DNA of 64,000 nt from Flavobacterium sp. (GTDB lineage: Bacteria; Bacteroidota; Bacteroidia; Flavobacteriales; Flavobacteriaceae), in assembly GCF_017744675.1 (NCBI RefSeq), contig NZ_JAGIAV010000004.1, positions 606,567 through 670,566 on the forward strand. Direction: 5' to 3'. How positions within the stretch are numbered: the first letter of the stretch is position 1; every line of letters begins with the position of its first letter. The notes beneath the pieces are model-generated. The model did no database searches, had not been told where the DNA came from, and saw only the letters and a program-made list of their open reading frames with translations. Position numbers and translations under genes: made by a program. Positions 1 to 9,404 of the stretch are shown here, piece after piece.

Positions 1-378
1 GCCTAATGCAACTCTGTTGCCAACTCTGCCGATTGTGGCTCCAAAATAAGGTTCTGTCGAGTTTTTAAAGCCCTTTACACTGTTCATTCCGACCACTACA
101 TCGGTCTGTTTTCCACTTTTATCCGTCACCCATAAACCTACCAATCGCCCGCCGTAATTGGTAAAAGCAGCTTTTATTCCTTTGTTTTCGATCCAATACA
201 AACTGACTTTTTTACCATCGATAATAGTGTCAAAATTTTTAGTTTCTAAAACCGTTTTTACCGAATCTGATTTGATTTCGATATTGTTTTTTAAAGTTTC
301 ATTGTCTTTTTTGGCCTCTTTACAATTGAATTGCAAAAGAGCAAGCAACAAAACTGCAGTAATTTGAATATTTTTCAT
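1..378 (-). CDS. galM: Aldose 1-epimerase (galactose mutarotase), lipoprotein; 3' part outside window
   Basis: The first 126 codons are present; the gene runs off the left edge. The start is the ATG at 378-376. The product opens with a lipoprotein signal ending in LLALLQFNC, so it is probably a membrane-anchored periplasmic protein. After a linker of about 30 residues comes the N-terminal part of the galactose-mutarotase fold, with the hallmark TNYGGRLVGLWV, the DVVVGMNSVKGF stretch and GATIGRVGNR. The family interconverts alpha and beta anomers of hexoses, and lipoprotein versions are common at the end of Bacteroidetes sugar loci. It lies on the same strand as, and downstream of, the glycoside hydrolase genes, separated by a repeat-filled gap of 365 bases. 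The catalytic His and Glu residues lie in the missing part and cannot be checked. Confidence 0.88.
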   Translation of the reverse strand, partial: MKNIQITAVLLLALLQFNCKEAKKDNETLKNNIEIKSDSVKTVLETKNFDTIIDGKKVSLYWIENKGIKAAFTNYGGRLVGLWVTDKSGKQTDVVVGMNSVKGFKNSTEPYFGATIGRVGNRVALG

Positions 379-430
379 CTTTTTGAGTATTTAAAAGTTT
401 ACCTGCTAGTTCAAATTGAATAAATTTTAA

Positions 431-717
431 TTTAAACACATAGAAACATAGATTTTTGTTTTTTCTGTCTAAGATTAAAGAAAAAGCAAGCTTTAACACA
501 TAGCTAGGTGTTTTATTCTTAGTGAAACGCTTTAATACGTTTCCCAAAGGTTTCTATGTGTTCAAATTCAATAAAATTTAATTCAACACATAGAAACATA
601 GATTTTTGTTTTTTCTGTCTGAGATTAAAGAAAAGCAGGCTTTAACCATAGCTATGTGTATTATTCTTAGTGAAACGCCTTTAATACGTTCCCAAAAGCT
701 ACGTTTCTATGTGTTTA
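431..717. repeat. Two tandem copies of a ~135 bp palindromic element
   Basis: The 365-base gap between the epimerase and the first hydrolase holds two near-identical copies, 431-562 and 582-717. Each begins with AACACATAGAAACATAG and ends with its inverse GTTTCTATGTGTT, so each could fold into a long imperfect stem. The interiors share the stretch GATTTTTGTTTTTTCTGTCT and differ by small indels. A shorter relative lies at 18831-18906. No gene is supported here; the short open frames differ between the copies. Confidence 0.8.
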
Positions 718-743
718 AAATAATTTCTGTTTAAAAGTTTCAA

Positions 744-1766
744 TCATTTAGAAGGAATTGCCAATTTAGTTCCTTCGCTAACGGGTTCGCCCAAAACAGG
801 AAGTCCGTTTGCGTCCCAATTGATTTTCTGCATTCTTGGAGATCTCTTGTTGCCGCAACCCTCACCTGGGTTAGAATTGGCATGATACAAGATCCAATCC
901 TCTTTTCCGTCGGGAGATTTAAAAAACGAATTATGACCTGGAGCATAGACTTTGTTTTGCTCTGATTGCTTGAAAATTGGTTCTGGAGCTTTTTCCCAAG
1001 CCGAAGCATCTAGCAAATTATCTCCGCCTTTAAACTTCAATAATCCTAAAGCATAGAAATCGGTCCAACAGCCGCTGGCAGAAAAAACAATGAAGATTTT
1101 ACCATTTCGTTCCAAAAACTGAGGCCCTTCATTCACATTCACCTGCGGTGGATTTACCTCATCGTGCAATGCGCCGTGCGTTTCCCAATCGTGAGTTGGT
1201 GCAGAAATCAGAACACGATCGCCTTCTATTTCTAGCGGATTTTTCATTTTGGCAATGTAAATATTCTGCTGTCCGTTGGTATTGCCTTCCCAACCAGCCC
1301 AAATCATGTACAATTGCTTCTTGTATTCAAAAACATTTCCGTCAATGGCCCATTTATCTGTCTTAGCCGCAATTTTGCCTTTAAACTCAAAATTTCCCTT
1401 AAATGGGTCTGATGATTTATTTTCTAAAACATACATGCGGTGTGTATTGTTATTGCCATTATCTGCGGCGAAATAGCAGTACCATTTCCCGTTGATGATA
1501 TGAAACTCCGGCGCCCATATTTCAGCAGCATATTCGGTATTCTTTGGCGGAGTCCAAATCACTTTACTTTCTGCATTCTTGATATCCGAAAGATCCTTTG
1601 TTTTCCATAAAGTCAATTTATTGCCAAGTGTATTGGTGTAGTAATAATATCCTTTGTAATATGTGCTATAAGGATCTGCTCCCGATGGCAGAATTGGATT
1701 CGTGAAGGTTTTCTGCTGTGCAAAACTTAGCGTTGTGAACAGTAGCAAAATGAGGTGTTTTTTCAT
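744..1766 (-). CDS. GH43 family glycoside hydrolase, probable exo-alpha-L-arabinofuranosidase
   Basis: 340 residues with a signal peptide (cleavage near SFAQQ, residue 17), so periplasmic or surface-exposed. It has the five-bladed propeller signatures of GH43: the catalytic-base aspartate in SGADPYSTYY near residue 31, the EIWAPEFHIINGKWYCYF blade, the pKa-modulating aspartate in WAIDGNVFEY near 140, and the general-acid glutamate in NVNEGPQFLERNG near 215. The spacing resembles extracellular exo-acting arabinofuranosidases (GH43_26-like); the subfamily is inferred, not computed. It is the most distal complete hydrolase of the minus-strand locus that starts with SusC. Together with the second GH43-type protein and the epimerase it suggests release of arabinose from side chains or arabinan. 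Confidence 0.85.
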   Translation of the reverse strand: MKKHLILLLFTTLSFAQQKTFTNPILPSGADPYSTYYKGYYYYTNTLGNKLTLWKTKDLSDIKNAESKVIWTPPKNTEYAAEIWAPEFHIINGKWYCYFAADNGNNNTHRMYVLENKSSDPFKGNFEFKGKIAAKTDKWAIDGNVFEYKKQLYMIWAGWEGNTNGQQNIYIAKMKNPLEIEGDRVLISAPTHDWETHGALHDEVNPPQVNVNEGPQFLERNGKIFIVFSASGCWTDFYALGLLKFKGGDNLLDASAWEKAPEPIFKQSEQNKVYAPGHNSFFKSPDGKEDWILYHANSNPGEGCGNKRSPRMQKINWDANGLPVLGEPVSEGTKLAIPSK

Positions 1767-1931
1767 TTTATTATTTTTTGCTTGAAATTCTTAATACATG
1801 CAACCCTATTTAGGCGCTTATTTATGATCGTGTTACGTGGCATTTCTTAATCAAAATGAATTATCGGGTTCATCTCCACATAAACCCGATAATTACAGAA
1901 CTAAACTAACTTAACTAACCATTTTTTTGTT

Positions 1932-2034
1932 TGATGTGAAATGTGAAATGTGAGATGCAAATAACTTTTTACCAAGACATTTCACTTTTCACATCTAACA
2001 TTTCACTTCTAACATTTCACTTCTAACATTTTAC
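1932..2034. repeat. Inverted repeat of TGTGAAATGTGA type
   Basis: Between the two GH43-type genes, TGTGAAATGTGAAATGTGAG is followed after about 25 bases by several inverse copies (CATTTCACTTTTCACATC, then two of TAACATTTCACTTC). The element abuts and slightly overlaps the 3' end of the upstream gene. It may act as a processing or attenuation hairpin within the operon. No gene is seen in 1767-1931. Confidence 0.6.
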
Positions 2035-3062
2035 TTTTTACTCAGTCCAAATTTCTTCACTAAACTGTTGTATTCTTTTTTTGAGATTGTAATCATACAA
2101 CCGTGGCGTACTTTTTCTGGGAGACTATATTTGTCCCAATCAGAGAAAAAAGTGTAACCAGAGGCTTGAAACCAAGGTCCGTTTAGGTTATCGGCAATCG
2201 ATAATCCGTAGGAAACTCCTGGATATTGTTCGTAATACATGTACCATATTTTGTCATCTGGAGAAGGAATCAGCATAGGCGCTTCTCTAAAGTTTGGACT
2301 GATAGATTGCTGGGGCAAAGAATAAGGTCCTAAAAGGGATTTTGATTTGGCAATTCGGATGGTTTTTCCTGTTGTCCAATACAGCGTTGGGTACGTTTCA
2401 TCTTTAATCACGGCGTAGTAAGAATCTCCAACTTTGCGAATAAAGACATCAATGGTTCCCATATCCCAATCGAATAAACGTTTTGGTGTTCCTTCAAAGG
2501 TTTTTAGATCTTTAGATAAAACATACAAAGTGCGCTGGCTCGCCCAATAACGTTCGCCATCTTCTTTTGTTCCTTCGAGATGCGGCGTGTGCCATGTCAT
2601 AATGAATTTTTGAGAAGGTTCATCATAATACAATTTTGGAGCGCCAATTCGCTGTAAAGCGTTTGAATAATCTGGCGTGCTTTTTAAATCTGGCGTATAA
2701 TCGGCATGTTTTTTCCAAGTAATCAAATCATCCGAAACCCAGATATTGATGCTTTTGGCATCATCGCCTGTATTTCCTGCTATGTAATATTTCCCATCTG
2801 GACCTTTGCAGATATCAGGATGTCCTTTATAGTCTTCAAAAACGCGTTTTCCGTTGTTTAGATTCTCCCAATGAAGTCCGTCTAAGCTAACTGAATAATA
2901 CAATCTGCCGTAATCGTTATGCGTCATGTGCGCAAAAAGATAGGCTTCGTTTTTTGGTTTTTCGTTTCCTTTTATCTGTCCCGGCGGATCGGGCTGTTGC
3001 GCATTCGCAGAAAAACCAACTAAAATTGTTGCTAGAAAAAATAAGTTTTTTAATGTTTTCAT
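2031..3062 (-). CDS. GH43-like five-bladed propeller glycosidase
   Basis: 343 residues with a clear signal peptide (cleavage after FSANAQ, about residue 21). Propeller motifs are visible: YLFAHMTHNDYGRLYYSVS near 42-60 and DGLHWENLNNG just after. The candidate acidic residues are the aspartate in GHPDICKGPDGKYY, the aspartate in DMGTIDVFIRK, and the glutamate in FREAPMLIPSPD near 265. These sit where GH43-type enzymes place their catalytic triad. The subfamily and bond are not determinable by eye; homologues are usually annotated as family 43 or arabinosidase-like. It is encoded between the GH-A hydrolase and the first GH43 on the same strand. The spacing to both neighbours is filled with palindromic repeats, so expression within the operon may be uneven. 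Confidence 0.75.
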   Translation of the reverse strand: MKTLKNLFFLATILVGFSANAQQPDPPGQIKGNEKPKNEAYLFAHMTHNDYGRLYYSVSLDGLHWENLNNGKRVFEDYKGHPDICKGPDGKYYIAGNTGDDAKSINIWVSDDLITWKKHADYTPDLKSTPDYSNALQRIGAPKLYYDEPSQKFIMTWHTPHLEGTKEDGERYWASQRTLYVLSKDLKTFEGTPKRLFDWDMGTIDVFIRKVGDSYYAVIKDETYPTLYWTTGKTIRIAKSKSLLGPYSLPQQSISPNFREAPMLIPSPDDKIWYMYYEQYPGVSYGLSIADNLNGPWFQASGYTFFSDWDKYSLPEKVRHGCMITISKKEYNSLVKKFGLSKK

Positions 3063-3206
3063 AAGCTTTTTTTTAATGTGTCAATTAGTCAATTTGATAA
3101 TTAGATAATTTCTATAAATGTTTTAATTAGCTAATTTTCTAATTGTCACATTATCTTTTTTTTTGCCACTGATTAAAAGGATTAAAATGATTTTTTATCA
3201 AACGTA

Positions 3207-3276
3207 GCCCAAGGTTTCAACCTTGGGTACGCAACGATTTACCGCACTCCATGTACCCAAGGTTGAAACCTTGGGC
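3207..3276. repeat. Long inverted repeat, nested palindromes, in a 332-base gap
   Basis: The gap 3063-3394 has no supported gene. Its centre is an inverted repeat whose arms (GCCCAAGGTTTCAACCTTGG and its inverse) are themselves palindromic. On either side lie AT-rich copies of the TGTCAATTAG/CTAATTGGCACAT family (3074-3150 and 3345-3400), and at 3312-3329 the perfect palindrome TCCCGATAGCCATCGGGA. That palindrome recurs at 54285-54302 and, slightly changed, at 18777-18793 and 54530-54547. Confidence 0.8.
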
Positions 3277-3394
3277 TATGTTTTATGTAGCAACAGAAAA
3301 AAATCCTTTTATCCCGATAGCCATCGGGAGTGGCAAAAAGAATTTTCTAATTGCCACATTTTCTCATTATCTAATTACCAAATTGGCACATTAT

Positions 3395-4570
3395 CTAATT
3401 TTTAGCGTTTGCCTCAGAAGTCATTTTCTTAATCAAATCTGTTTCGGCTTTGATGTATGGTGTTCCGTCTGTATGCAATATTTCGTGAAACCATACTTTT
3501 GGCTCTGCTGTATAGGTTTTAGTCCAGCTGTCCCAAGCGTATTTTGTTTGTGTTTTTCCGTCTACAAATCCCCAATTGATTACACCTACATTGTATTTTC
3601 TAGCTACAGGAAGAAATCCTTCAAAAGTGCTTCCGTTTGGTCTTGCCATGTACTCTGTACACAACAATGGTTTTCCGTAACGTTGCAATTGTTTAATCAC
3701 TTTTTCGAAATCCTGAGGCGTGCTGTAATTGTGGAAAGAAATAATATCAGATTGCTCGACCTGCATTTTATGCATGGGCGCCATTTTAGCTTCGTCGCTC
3801 CAATCTCCTGTCCAAAGTCCAGAAGTTAATGGTTGAGACGGATTGCTTTCTCTAGCCCAAACAAAAACATTTTTCAAAAGAGCCAGAACCAAATCGACCT
3901 TGTTTTTAATTTCTACTTTTTCGTATGATGGTCCTGTCATGTTATCGGGTTCATTCCATACATCCCAGCCCAAAATGCGTTTGTCATCTTTGAATTTCGC
4001 CACCGTTTCCCTAACATATTTCTCTAAACGAGGATATTGTGTTTTGTCTTGCAATGCTTTTTGTCCTGGACTCTGCACCCAACCTGAATTGTGAGTATGC
4101 GGTTTTGGAGCACGCTGTTTTCCTAAAACAGGAAACGGATCCCAGCAAGAATCAAACAGAACAAAAAGGATTTTAATGTGGTGTTTATCGGCAATTCCTA
4201 AAAAAGTGTCCATTCTTTTGTAAAAACCCTCAGCATCTTGCTGGTGCAATAAATCGTGCAGATAAACACGCATTACATTCATGCCCAGATTTTCTGCCCA
4301 ACCCAATTCCTGATCAATTCTTTTTGGGTCAAATGTATCTTCCTGCCACATCTCTAACTGATTTATAGCGGTGCTAGGATAATAATTTGCTCCTACTAAC
4401 CAAGGTTGTTCTGCGTACCAATTATTGGCTTGCTCTTTGGTCCAGATTTCTCTTTTCTCTACAGAGGTGGTTTCACTTTTCTTTTCTTCAAGATTACTTT
4501 TTTTATCGTTGCAGCTAAGCAATACGAGTCCTGCTAACATCAATGTTAGACACAATTTTACTTTCTTCAT
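3395..4570 (-). CDS. GH-A clan (GH5-like, COG3934-type) glycoside hydrolase, lipoprotein
   Basis: 391 residues. It begins with a lipoprotein signal (lipobox VLLSC, Cys about residue 20) and a charged linker, so it is probably tethered to a membrane. The TIM barrel starts at NWYAEQPWLVGANYYPSTA near 50. The acid/base glutamate lies in GWDVWNEPDN near 205 and the likely nucleophile in LLCTEYMARPNG near 305; both are at the ends of strands 4 and 7 as in retaining clan-A enzymes. The middle carries FVLFDSCWDPFP and HNSGWVQSPG, typical of a Bacteroidetes group often labelled endo-xylanase or cellulase-like. The true substrate cannot be told from sequence. It follows SusD on the same strand after 276 bases that contain a palindromic repeat. 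Confidence 0.8.
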   Translation of the reverse strand: MKKVKLCLTLMLAGLVLLSCNDKKSNLEEKKSETTSVEKREIWTKEQANNWYAEQPWLVGANYYPSTAINQLEMWQEDTFDPKRIDQELGWAENLGMNVMRVYLHDLLHQQDAEGFYKRMDTFLGIADKHHIKILFVLFDSCWDPFPVLGKQRAPKPHTHNSGWVQSPGQKALQDKTQYPRLEKYVRETVAKFKDDKRILGWDVWNEPDNMTGPSYEKVEIKNKVDLVLALLKNVFVWARESNPSQPLTSGLWTGDWSDEAKMAPMHKMQVEQSDIISFHNYSTPQDFEKVIKQLQRYGKPLLCTEYMARPNGSTFEGFLPVARKYNVGVINWGFVDGKTQTKYAWDSWTKTYTAEPKVWFHEILHTDGTPYIKAETDLIKKMTSEANAKN

Positions 4571-4700
4571 TTCAATTTTATTTTTTTGAACGATTGTTCT
4601 TTATAAAGAGGGAATCAGAATCATCTGATTCCCAAAAATCAATTTTAAATCATTGGACGAAATTGTTTTTTACAATTCTAATTCATTAATTAAATCAATT

Positions 4701-4800
4701 CAAATCTGCATTAATCTGTAGCAATCTGCGTGAAAAAAAAGATATAAAAAGGCATTTCACGCAGATTTTAAAAGATTTTAGCAGATCATTTTAGATTTTA
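4701..4800. repeat. Palindromic repeat of the CACGCAGATTT family
   Basis: CAATCTGCGTGAAA and its inverse TTTCACGCAGATTT lie about 20 bases apart, each extended by degenerate copies of AATCTGC/GCAGATT. The same family recurs at 18969-19055, 49324-49386, 51559-51644 and 54359-54454. Here it separates SusD from the GH-A hydrolase. Confidence 0.75.
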
Positions 4801-4846
4801 TTTGCTGAATGAAATTATTTTATTCCATTTCACCCGATGTATAATT

Positions 4847-6370
4847 TTAATATCCAGAGTTCTGTTCTAAATTTGGATTATTATCTACATCACTTTGCGG
4901 AATTGGCATTCTATGATTTTTACCTACCTTAAAGTTCTTAAAATCAGGATCACGAAGCGCAATCTTATCAACTGAAGCTTGCGTATTTAAATCTCCCCAA
5001 CGTTTCAGATCTTCCCAACGAACACTTTCTCCGCATAACTCTAAAACTCTTTCCATTTTTAAACGCTCTAAGAATTTATCATGATCGCTTCCAATTTCAG
5101 GATGTGCTATTGCTAGCGGGTTCATATTGGCACGAGCTCTTACCATATCTACATATTGGTATGCTGCTGTCGTACTTCCCAATTCGTTTAAAACCTCAGC
5201 ATAGCGCAATAAAATATCCGCATAACGAACCAATCTGTAGTTTACCTGATTGTAGTAATCTTCGTTGTTTCTGTAATAATCGCGGCTTCCTTTTCTAAAC
5301 CAAGCTTCATTGTTGTTCCATTCCCAATTTCTGCCGTAGGTTTTGTCTCCAAAATCAGCCAGTAATTGAGGGTAGAATAAAGTCCATCGTAACCTTTCAT
5401 CCAGTTTTCCGTCTTTATTGTTTTCCTGTTTAAAGGCATCAACTAACCAAATGCGAGCCTGCCCGTCTGACCAGCCAATTCCTCTTGGCGCAAAAAACTG
5501 AGAACGGTTGCTAGAAACTGCCGCATTTTGTGCCTCATCTGTTCCTCCTTTTCTTTGATCGCCAAATTGGATTTCAAATACAGATTCTTTATTATTTTCG
5601 TTTGTATCTGTAAAATTGTCTCTGTAATTAGCCACCAGACTGTACTTGGCTCCTGCTCCAGAAATCAAATACTCTAATGCCGTTTTTGCTTCTGGCCATT
5701 TGTGCTGTTGCATGTAAACTTTGGCAAGAAAAGCTTTTGCTGCGCCTTTATCTGGTCTTCCTAACTGATCTGACGACCAATCTCTTGGCAAGTCTTCAAA
5801 AGCTTCATTCAAATCTTTTTCAACTTGAGCCCAGATTTCATCTACCTTTTTCTGCTGTGGTAAAGCTTGTGGTGTAGACGGTTCTAAAACCAACGGAATA
5901 TCTTCCCAAATTACAGCGGCATAGTAATAGTGCAATGCTCTGAAAAATTTAGCCTGAGCTATAATTTTCTTTTTATCGTCTTCGTTTTGAAAAGCAATAT
6001 TCGGAACATTGGCCAAAACCTGATTGCATCTAAAGATCGCTTTGTAGGTATCTCTCCAGGTTACGGCATTTCCTTCCCAAAAATTGTAATTGATATAATT
6101 GAATCTCGTCCAATCGGCCAATTCGGTCCACGGACTCACGCTATAACCTTCATCAGAAGTTAGGTCTAGGCGAAAATAAATCCATCTTGCCCACAATCCG
6201 TCTTTGTAAAACATGGCATAAATCGAGTTTACGCCTGCTTGTGCATCACTTTCCGTTTTCCAATATTGGTCTACTGTTATATCGTTTGGGCTGTTCAAGT
6301 CCAATTCGTTTTCACAAGCCGTAAAAACAAGACCTAGAAAAGCTGCTGTTATAATTATTATTTTTTTCAT
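4847..6370 (-). CDS. SusD/RagB family surface glycan-binding lipoprotein
   Basis: 507 residues. The signal ends in LVFTAC (lipobox), anchoring the protein in the outer membrane. The N-terminal SusD-like domain begins ELDLNSPNDITVDQYWKTESDAQ. The TPR-like helices include AQAKFFRALHYYYAAVIWEDIPLV near 140-165. The C-terminal RagB/SusD half holds NYRLVRYADILLRYAEVLNELG and MERVLELCGESVRWEDLKRWG. Family members bind the oligosaccharide and cap the SusC barrel. It is 16 bases downstream of the SusC gene, which is the standard arrangement. The partner and position make assignment secure; the sugar bound is inferred from the neighbouring GH43-type enzymes. Confidence 0.95.
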   Translation of the reverse strand: MKKIIIITAAFLGLVFTACENELDLNSPNDITVDQYWKTESDAQAGVNSIYAMFYKDGLWARWIYFRLDLTSDEGYSVSPWTELADWTRFNYINYNFWEGNAVTWRDTYKAIFRCNQVLANVPNIAFQNEDDKKKIIAQAKFFRALHYYYAAVIWEDIPLVLEPSTPQALPQQKKVDEIWAQVEKDLNEAFEDLPRDWSSDQLGRPDKGAAKAFLAKVYMQQHKWPEAKTALEYLISGAGAKYSLVANYRDNFTDTNENNKESVFEIQFGDQRKGGTDEAQNAAVSSNRSQFFAPRGIGWSDGQARIWLVDAFKQENNKDGKLDERLRWTLFYPQLLADFGDKTYGRNWEWNNNEAWFRKGSRDYYRNNEDYYNQVNYRLVRYADILLRYAEVLNELGSTTAAYQYVDMVRARANMNPLAIAHPEIGSDHDKFLERLKMERVLELCGESVRWEDLKRWGDLNTQASVDKIALRDPDFKNFKVGKNHRMPIPQSDVDNNPNLEQNSGY

Positions 6371-6386
6371 TACGCTGTTTTTTTAA

Positions 6387-9300
6387 TTAAAAGCTAAACT
6401 CTACACCTAAAGAATAAGTTCTAAGGTTCGGAAATGCACCATTATCTACACCTCTTTCAAAAATATTATTGTTTGTAAACTCCGGATCCAATCCTTGGTA
6501 TTTAGTAATCGTAATAATATTCTGTGCCGATAAGGTCAATCTTGCTCTTGAAATGCCAGAACCTTGTAACACATTTTGCGGAAAACTATATCCGAATCCG
6601 ATGTATTTCAATCTGATGAAGTTGCCGCTCTCTAAGAAACGGTCGGTATCTCCTCTTGAATTTAAAGTTGATCCTTTTGTAACTCGAGGAAAATCAGTGT
6701 TTGGATTTTCTGGCGTCCAAGGCTGTATCCCTTTTCTGTAGTTGCTATTGTCATCAAAACGATCTACAACACTTCTAAATCCGTCATACACCATTGCTCC
6801 GTTTGAAGCGATCCAGTTCATCGAAAAATCAAAACCTTTGTATTCAGCACCTGCGTTGAAACCCATTTCAAATTCTGGCCACGGACTTCCAACAACAGCT
6901 TTGTCTTCGTTTGTAATTTGTCCGTCTCCATTATTGTCTTTAAAACGAATATCTCCAGGAACAGCATTTGGCATAATCACTTTTCCATTTGCATTTTTGT
7001 AATTGTCAATTTCCTGCTGATTTTGAAACAAACCGTCTGTCTGCAAAACATACCACATTCCTACTGGCATACCTGCTCTTGTAACGGTATTTCCAGAGTA
7101 ATTTTCATTTTGTCCGTTACCTAAAGAAACCAGCTTGTTTTTTATTTTGGTGAAGTTTACAGAAGCATTAAACGAGAAGTCGTTGATTTTTTTGCTGTAA
7201 GCCAATTCCAACTCAAAACCTTTATTTTCTACCGTTGCGGCATTAGAAATTGGATTTCCTCCATCGTTTCCTGTAGTCAATAAAATTGGGAAACCAAATA
7301 ATACATCTTCAGTACGAGCGATGAAATAATCGGCTGTAAATCGCAAATCGTTGTTTAAAACTCCTAAATCTACTCCTATGTTGGTTTGTTTTAATTTTTC
7401 CCAACGCAATTCTGCATTTGATAATTTTACTTGCGCTGCAGAAGGATATAAAGTCTGGTCTTTTCCTAATACAATCTGTCCAAAATTATTTACGAAGCTT
7501 TTGTATTCGTAATTTCCAATGTTTCCAGAACCTAATTCACCATAACTTGCTCTTAATTTTAAGTCTTTAATGAACTCTGATTTAAAGAAAGATTCATTGC
7601 TGATTCTCCAACCTGCAGAAAGAGAAGGGAAATTGCCCCATTTGTTGGCATCGCTGAATTTTGAAGATCCGTCACGTCTTAAAACGGCATTAAATAAATA
7701 ACGATTATCATAATTGTACTCTAATCGTCCTAAGTATGAGGTTAAAGCCGCCTCATTGATGAAACCACCCACGACTGGCGAATCTCCTTGATTTAAAACT
7801 TCATAATATTCTCCCGTTCCAGAATTCATCGGAAGATTTCTCTTTGTACCGTAAATCTGGTTGTAATTGTCTTTTTGATACGTCTGACCTACTAAAAGTG
7901 TAATATCGTGTTTGCCAAATGCTTTTTTGAAAGTCAATGTATTTTCGAACAATAAAGTCTCTGATCTTCCTTTGTTTTGATCTGTTTGAGAAGGATCTTG
8001 CGGTTGGTTTAAAGTCCAGCTTCCTTTTTTTCTCATGAATTTATACGAATCAAAACTGGTTTCATATCCAAAATTGAAACGGTATTTCAACCATGGCACA
8101 AATTTTAATTCTGACCAAATGTTTCCTCTAATTCTAAAGTTTTCATTGGTAGTATTCGCAAAATCAGCAATTGCCAGAGGGTTTGTACCAAAAGTATCGG
8201 CAACACCTTGTTTTCCGTAGCCGTATCCGCCTGGATTAGAAGCGTCGTAAAGCGGAATTGTCGGTGTCATTCGGTACACATCAATAATTGGGTTTCCAGA
8301 CATTTCATCGGTTTTAGAATTACTGATTGCCAAGTTTTCTCCAATGCTGAAAATTCCTTTTGTACCGCTAGAGTTTACTCTGAATGAAATTCTGTCGAAA
8401 TCGGTTCCTACAACCGTTCCTTCATTTCCAAAATAATTTCCAGACATAAAGAAACTCGAATTCTCATTTCCTCCAGAAAAACTAGCATTATAATCCTGAA
8501 TCATTCCTGTTCTAAAAACCGCATCTTGCCAGTCTGTATCTACCGCCATATTCAATTTTTGTCTCGGAAGTCCAGCATTATCGTATGCCATATTGTTGTA
8601 TTTGGCAAACTCTTCGGTTCCCATTAAATCGTAACGAGGCATCGTTGTAAAACTGCTTTTCGCCGATACTTCAACCTGAAGCGGACCTTTTTTACCTTTT
8701 TTAGTCGTAATAATGATTACACCATTTGCCGCTCTAGAACCGTAGATCGCTGCTGCAGAAGCATCTTTTAAAACCTGAATCGATTCAATATCATTTGGGT
8801 TAAAGTCTCTGTTTGCAGAAGTTACTAAACCGTCAATTACGTACAAAGGATTTGTATTTTGAAGATTTTTAAGCCCTCGAATTTCCACATTGGCTTCTTG
8901 TCCAGGACGTCCGCCTCCGCGAACTTTAACTCCTGTAACTAAACCTTGAAGTCCGTCTGCCACTGTGGTTACTTGTCTTTTCTGAATTTCGTCTGGTTTA
9001 ACTAAAGCAACAGCTCCTGTAAGGTCTTTTTTCTGTTGCGATCCATAACCTACCACCACTATTTCGTCCAGTTTCATAGCATCTTCTGCCATGGTAGCAT
9101 TTATAGCGGTTTTGCCATTGATGGCAACTTCTATTGTTTTATAACCTTGCGAGCTAAAAACTAAGGTCTGATTTGCTCCAGCTGCAATTTTGTAGCTCCC
9201 GTCAAAATCGGTAACGGCACCATTTTGGGTTCCTTTTATCAAAACATTCGCAAAAGGAACTGCTTGTCCGTCTGCGGTAGTCACTTTACCCGTTACAGTG

Positions 9301-9404
9301 ATCTGTTGGGCAAAAGCGGACTGCAGTAATAAACTAAAGAAAACCAAGAGGTAATATCTCTTCGTTAAAAAGTGAGTGAACTTTGTTTTCATTGATTTTT
9401 GCAT
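6387..9404 (-). CDS. SusC/RagA TonB-linked outer membrane importer
   Basis: 1005 residues. A signal peptide (cleavage near SAFAQQ) is followed by a carboxypeptidase-regulatory-like domain (TVTGKVTTADGQAVPFANVLIKG, about 34-110). Then come the TonB-box region LDEIVVVGYGSQQKKDLTGAV and a plug domain with PLYVIDG and ASAAAIYGSRAANGVIIITTKKG. The 22-strand barrel ends in LRTYSLGVEFSF with a terminal phenylalanine. It imports oligosaccharides with the downstream SusD. There are two close start choices (residues 1 and 5); the first is kept. The gene is first in the minus-strand locus and is divergent from the HTCS regulator, which is the expected controller. Confidence 0.95.
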   Translation of the reverse strand: MQKSMKTKFTHFLTKRYYLLVFFSLLLQSAFAQQITVTGKVTTADGQAVPFANVLIKGTQNGAVTDFDGSYKIAAGANQTLVFSSQGYKTIEVAINGKTAINATMAEDAMKLDEIVVVGYGSQQKKDLTGAVALVKPDEIQKRQVTTVADGLQGLVTGVKVRGGGRPGQEANVEIRGLKNLQNTNPLYVIDGLVTSANRDFNPNDIESIQVLKDASAAAIYGSRAANGVIIITTKKGKKGPLQVEVSAKSSFTTMPRYDLMGTEEFAKYNNMAYDNAGLPRQKLNMAVDTDWQDAVFRTGMIQDYNASFSGGNENSSFFMSGNYFGNEGTVVGTDFDRISFRVNSSGTKGIFSIGENLAISNSKTDEMSGNPIIDVYRMTPTIPLYDASNPGGYGYGKQGVADTFGTNPLAIADFANTTNENFRIRGNIWSELKFVPWLKYRFNFGYETSFDSYKFMRKKGSWTLNQPQDPSQTDQNKGRSETLLFENTLTFKKAFGKHDITLLVGQTYQKDNYNQIYGTKRNLPMNSGTGEYYEVLNQGDSPVVGGFINEAALTSYLGRLEYNYDNRYLFNAVLRRDGSSKFSDANKWGNFPSLSAGWRISNESFFKSEFIKDLKLRASYGELGSGNIGNYEYKSFVNNFGQIVLGKDQTLYPSAAQVKLSNAELRWEKLKQTNIGVDLGVLNNDLRFTADYFIARTEDVLFGFPILLTTGNDGGNPISNAATVENKGFELELAYSKKINDFSFNASVNFTKIKNKLVSLGNGQNENYSGNTVTRAGMPVGMWYVLQTDGLFQNQQEIDNYKNANGKVIMPNAVPGDIRFKDNNGDGQITNEDKAVVGSPWPEFEMGFNAGAEYKGFDFSMNWIASNGAMVYDGFRSVVDRFDDNSNYRKGIQPWTPENPNTDFPRVTKGSTLNSRGDTDRFLESGNFIRLKYIGFGYSFPQNVLQGSGISRARLTLSAQNIITITKYQGLDPEFTNNNIFERGVDNGAFPNLRTYSLGVEFSF

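Noticed and set aside
3251..3829. 192-codon open frame on the plus strand
   Set aside because: It begins in a palindromic repeat and runs antisense through the GH-A hydrolase gene; no protein-like motif.
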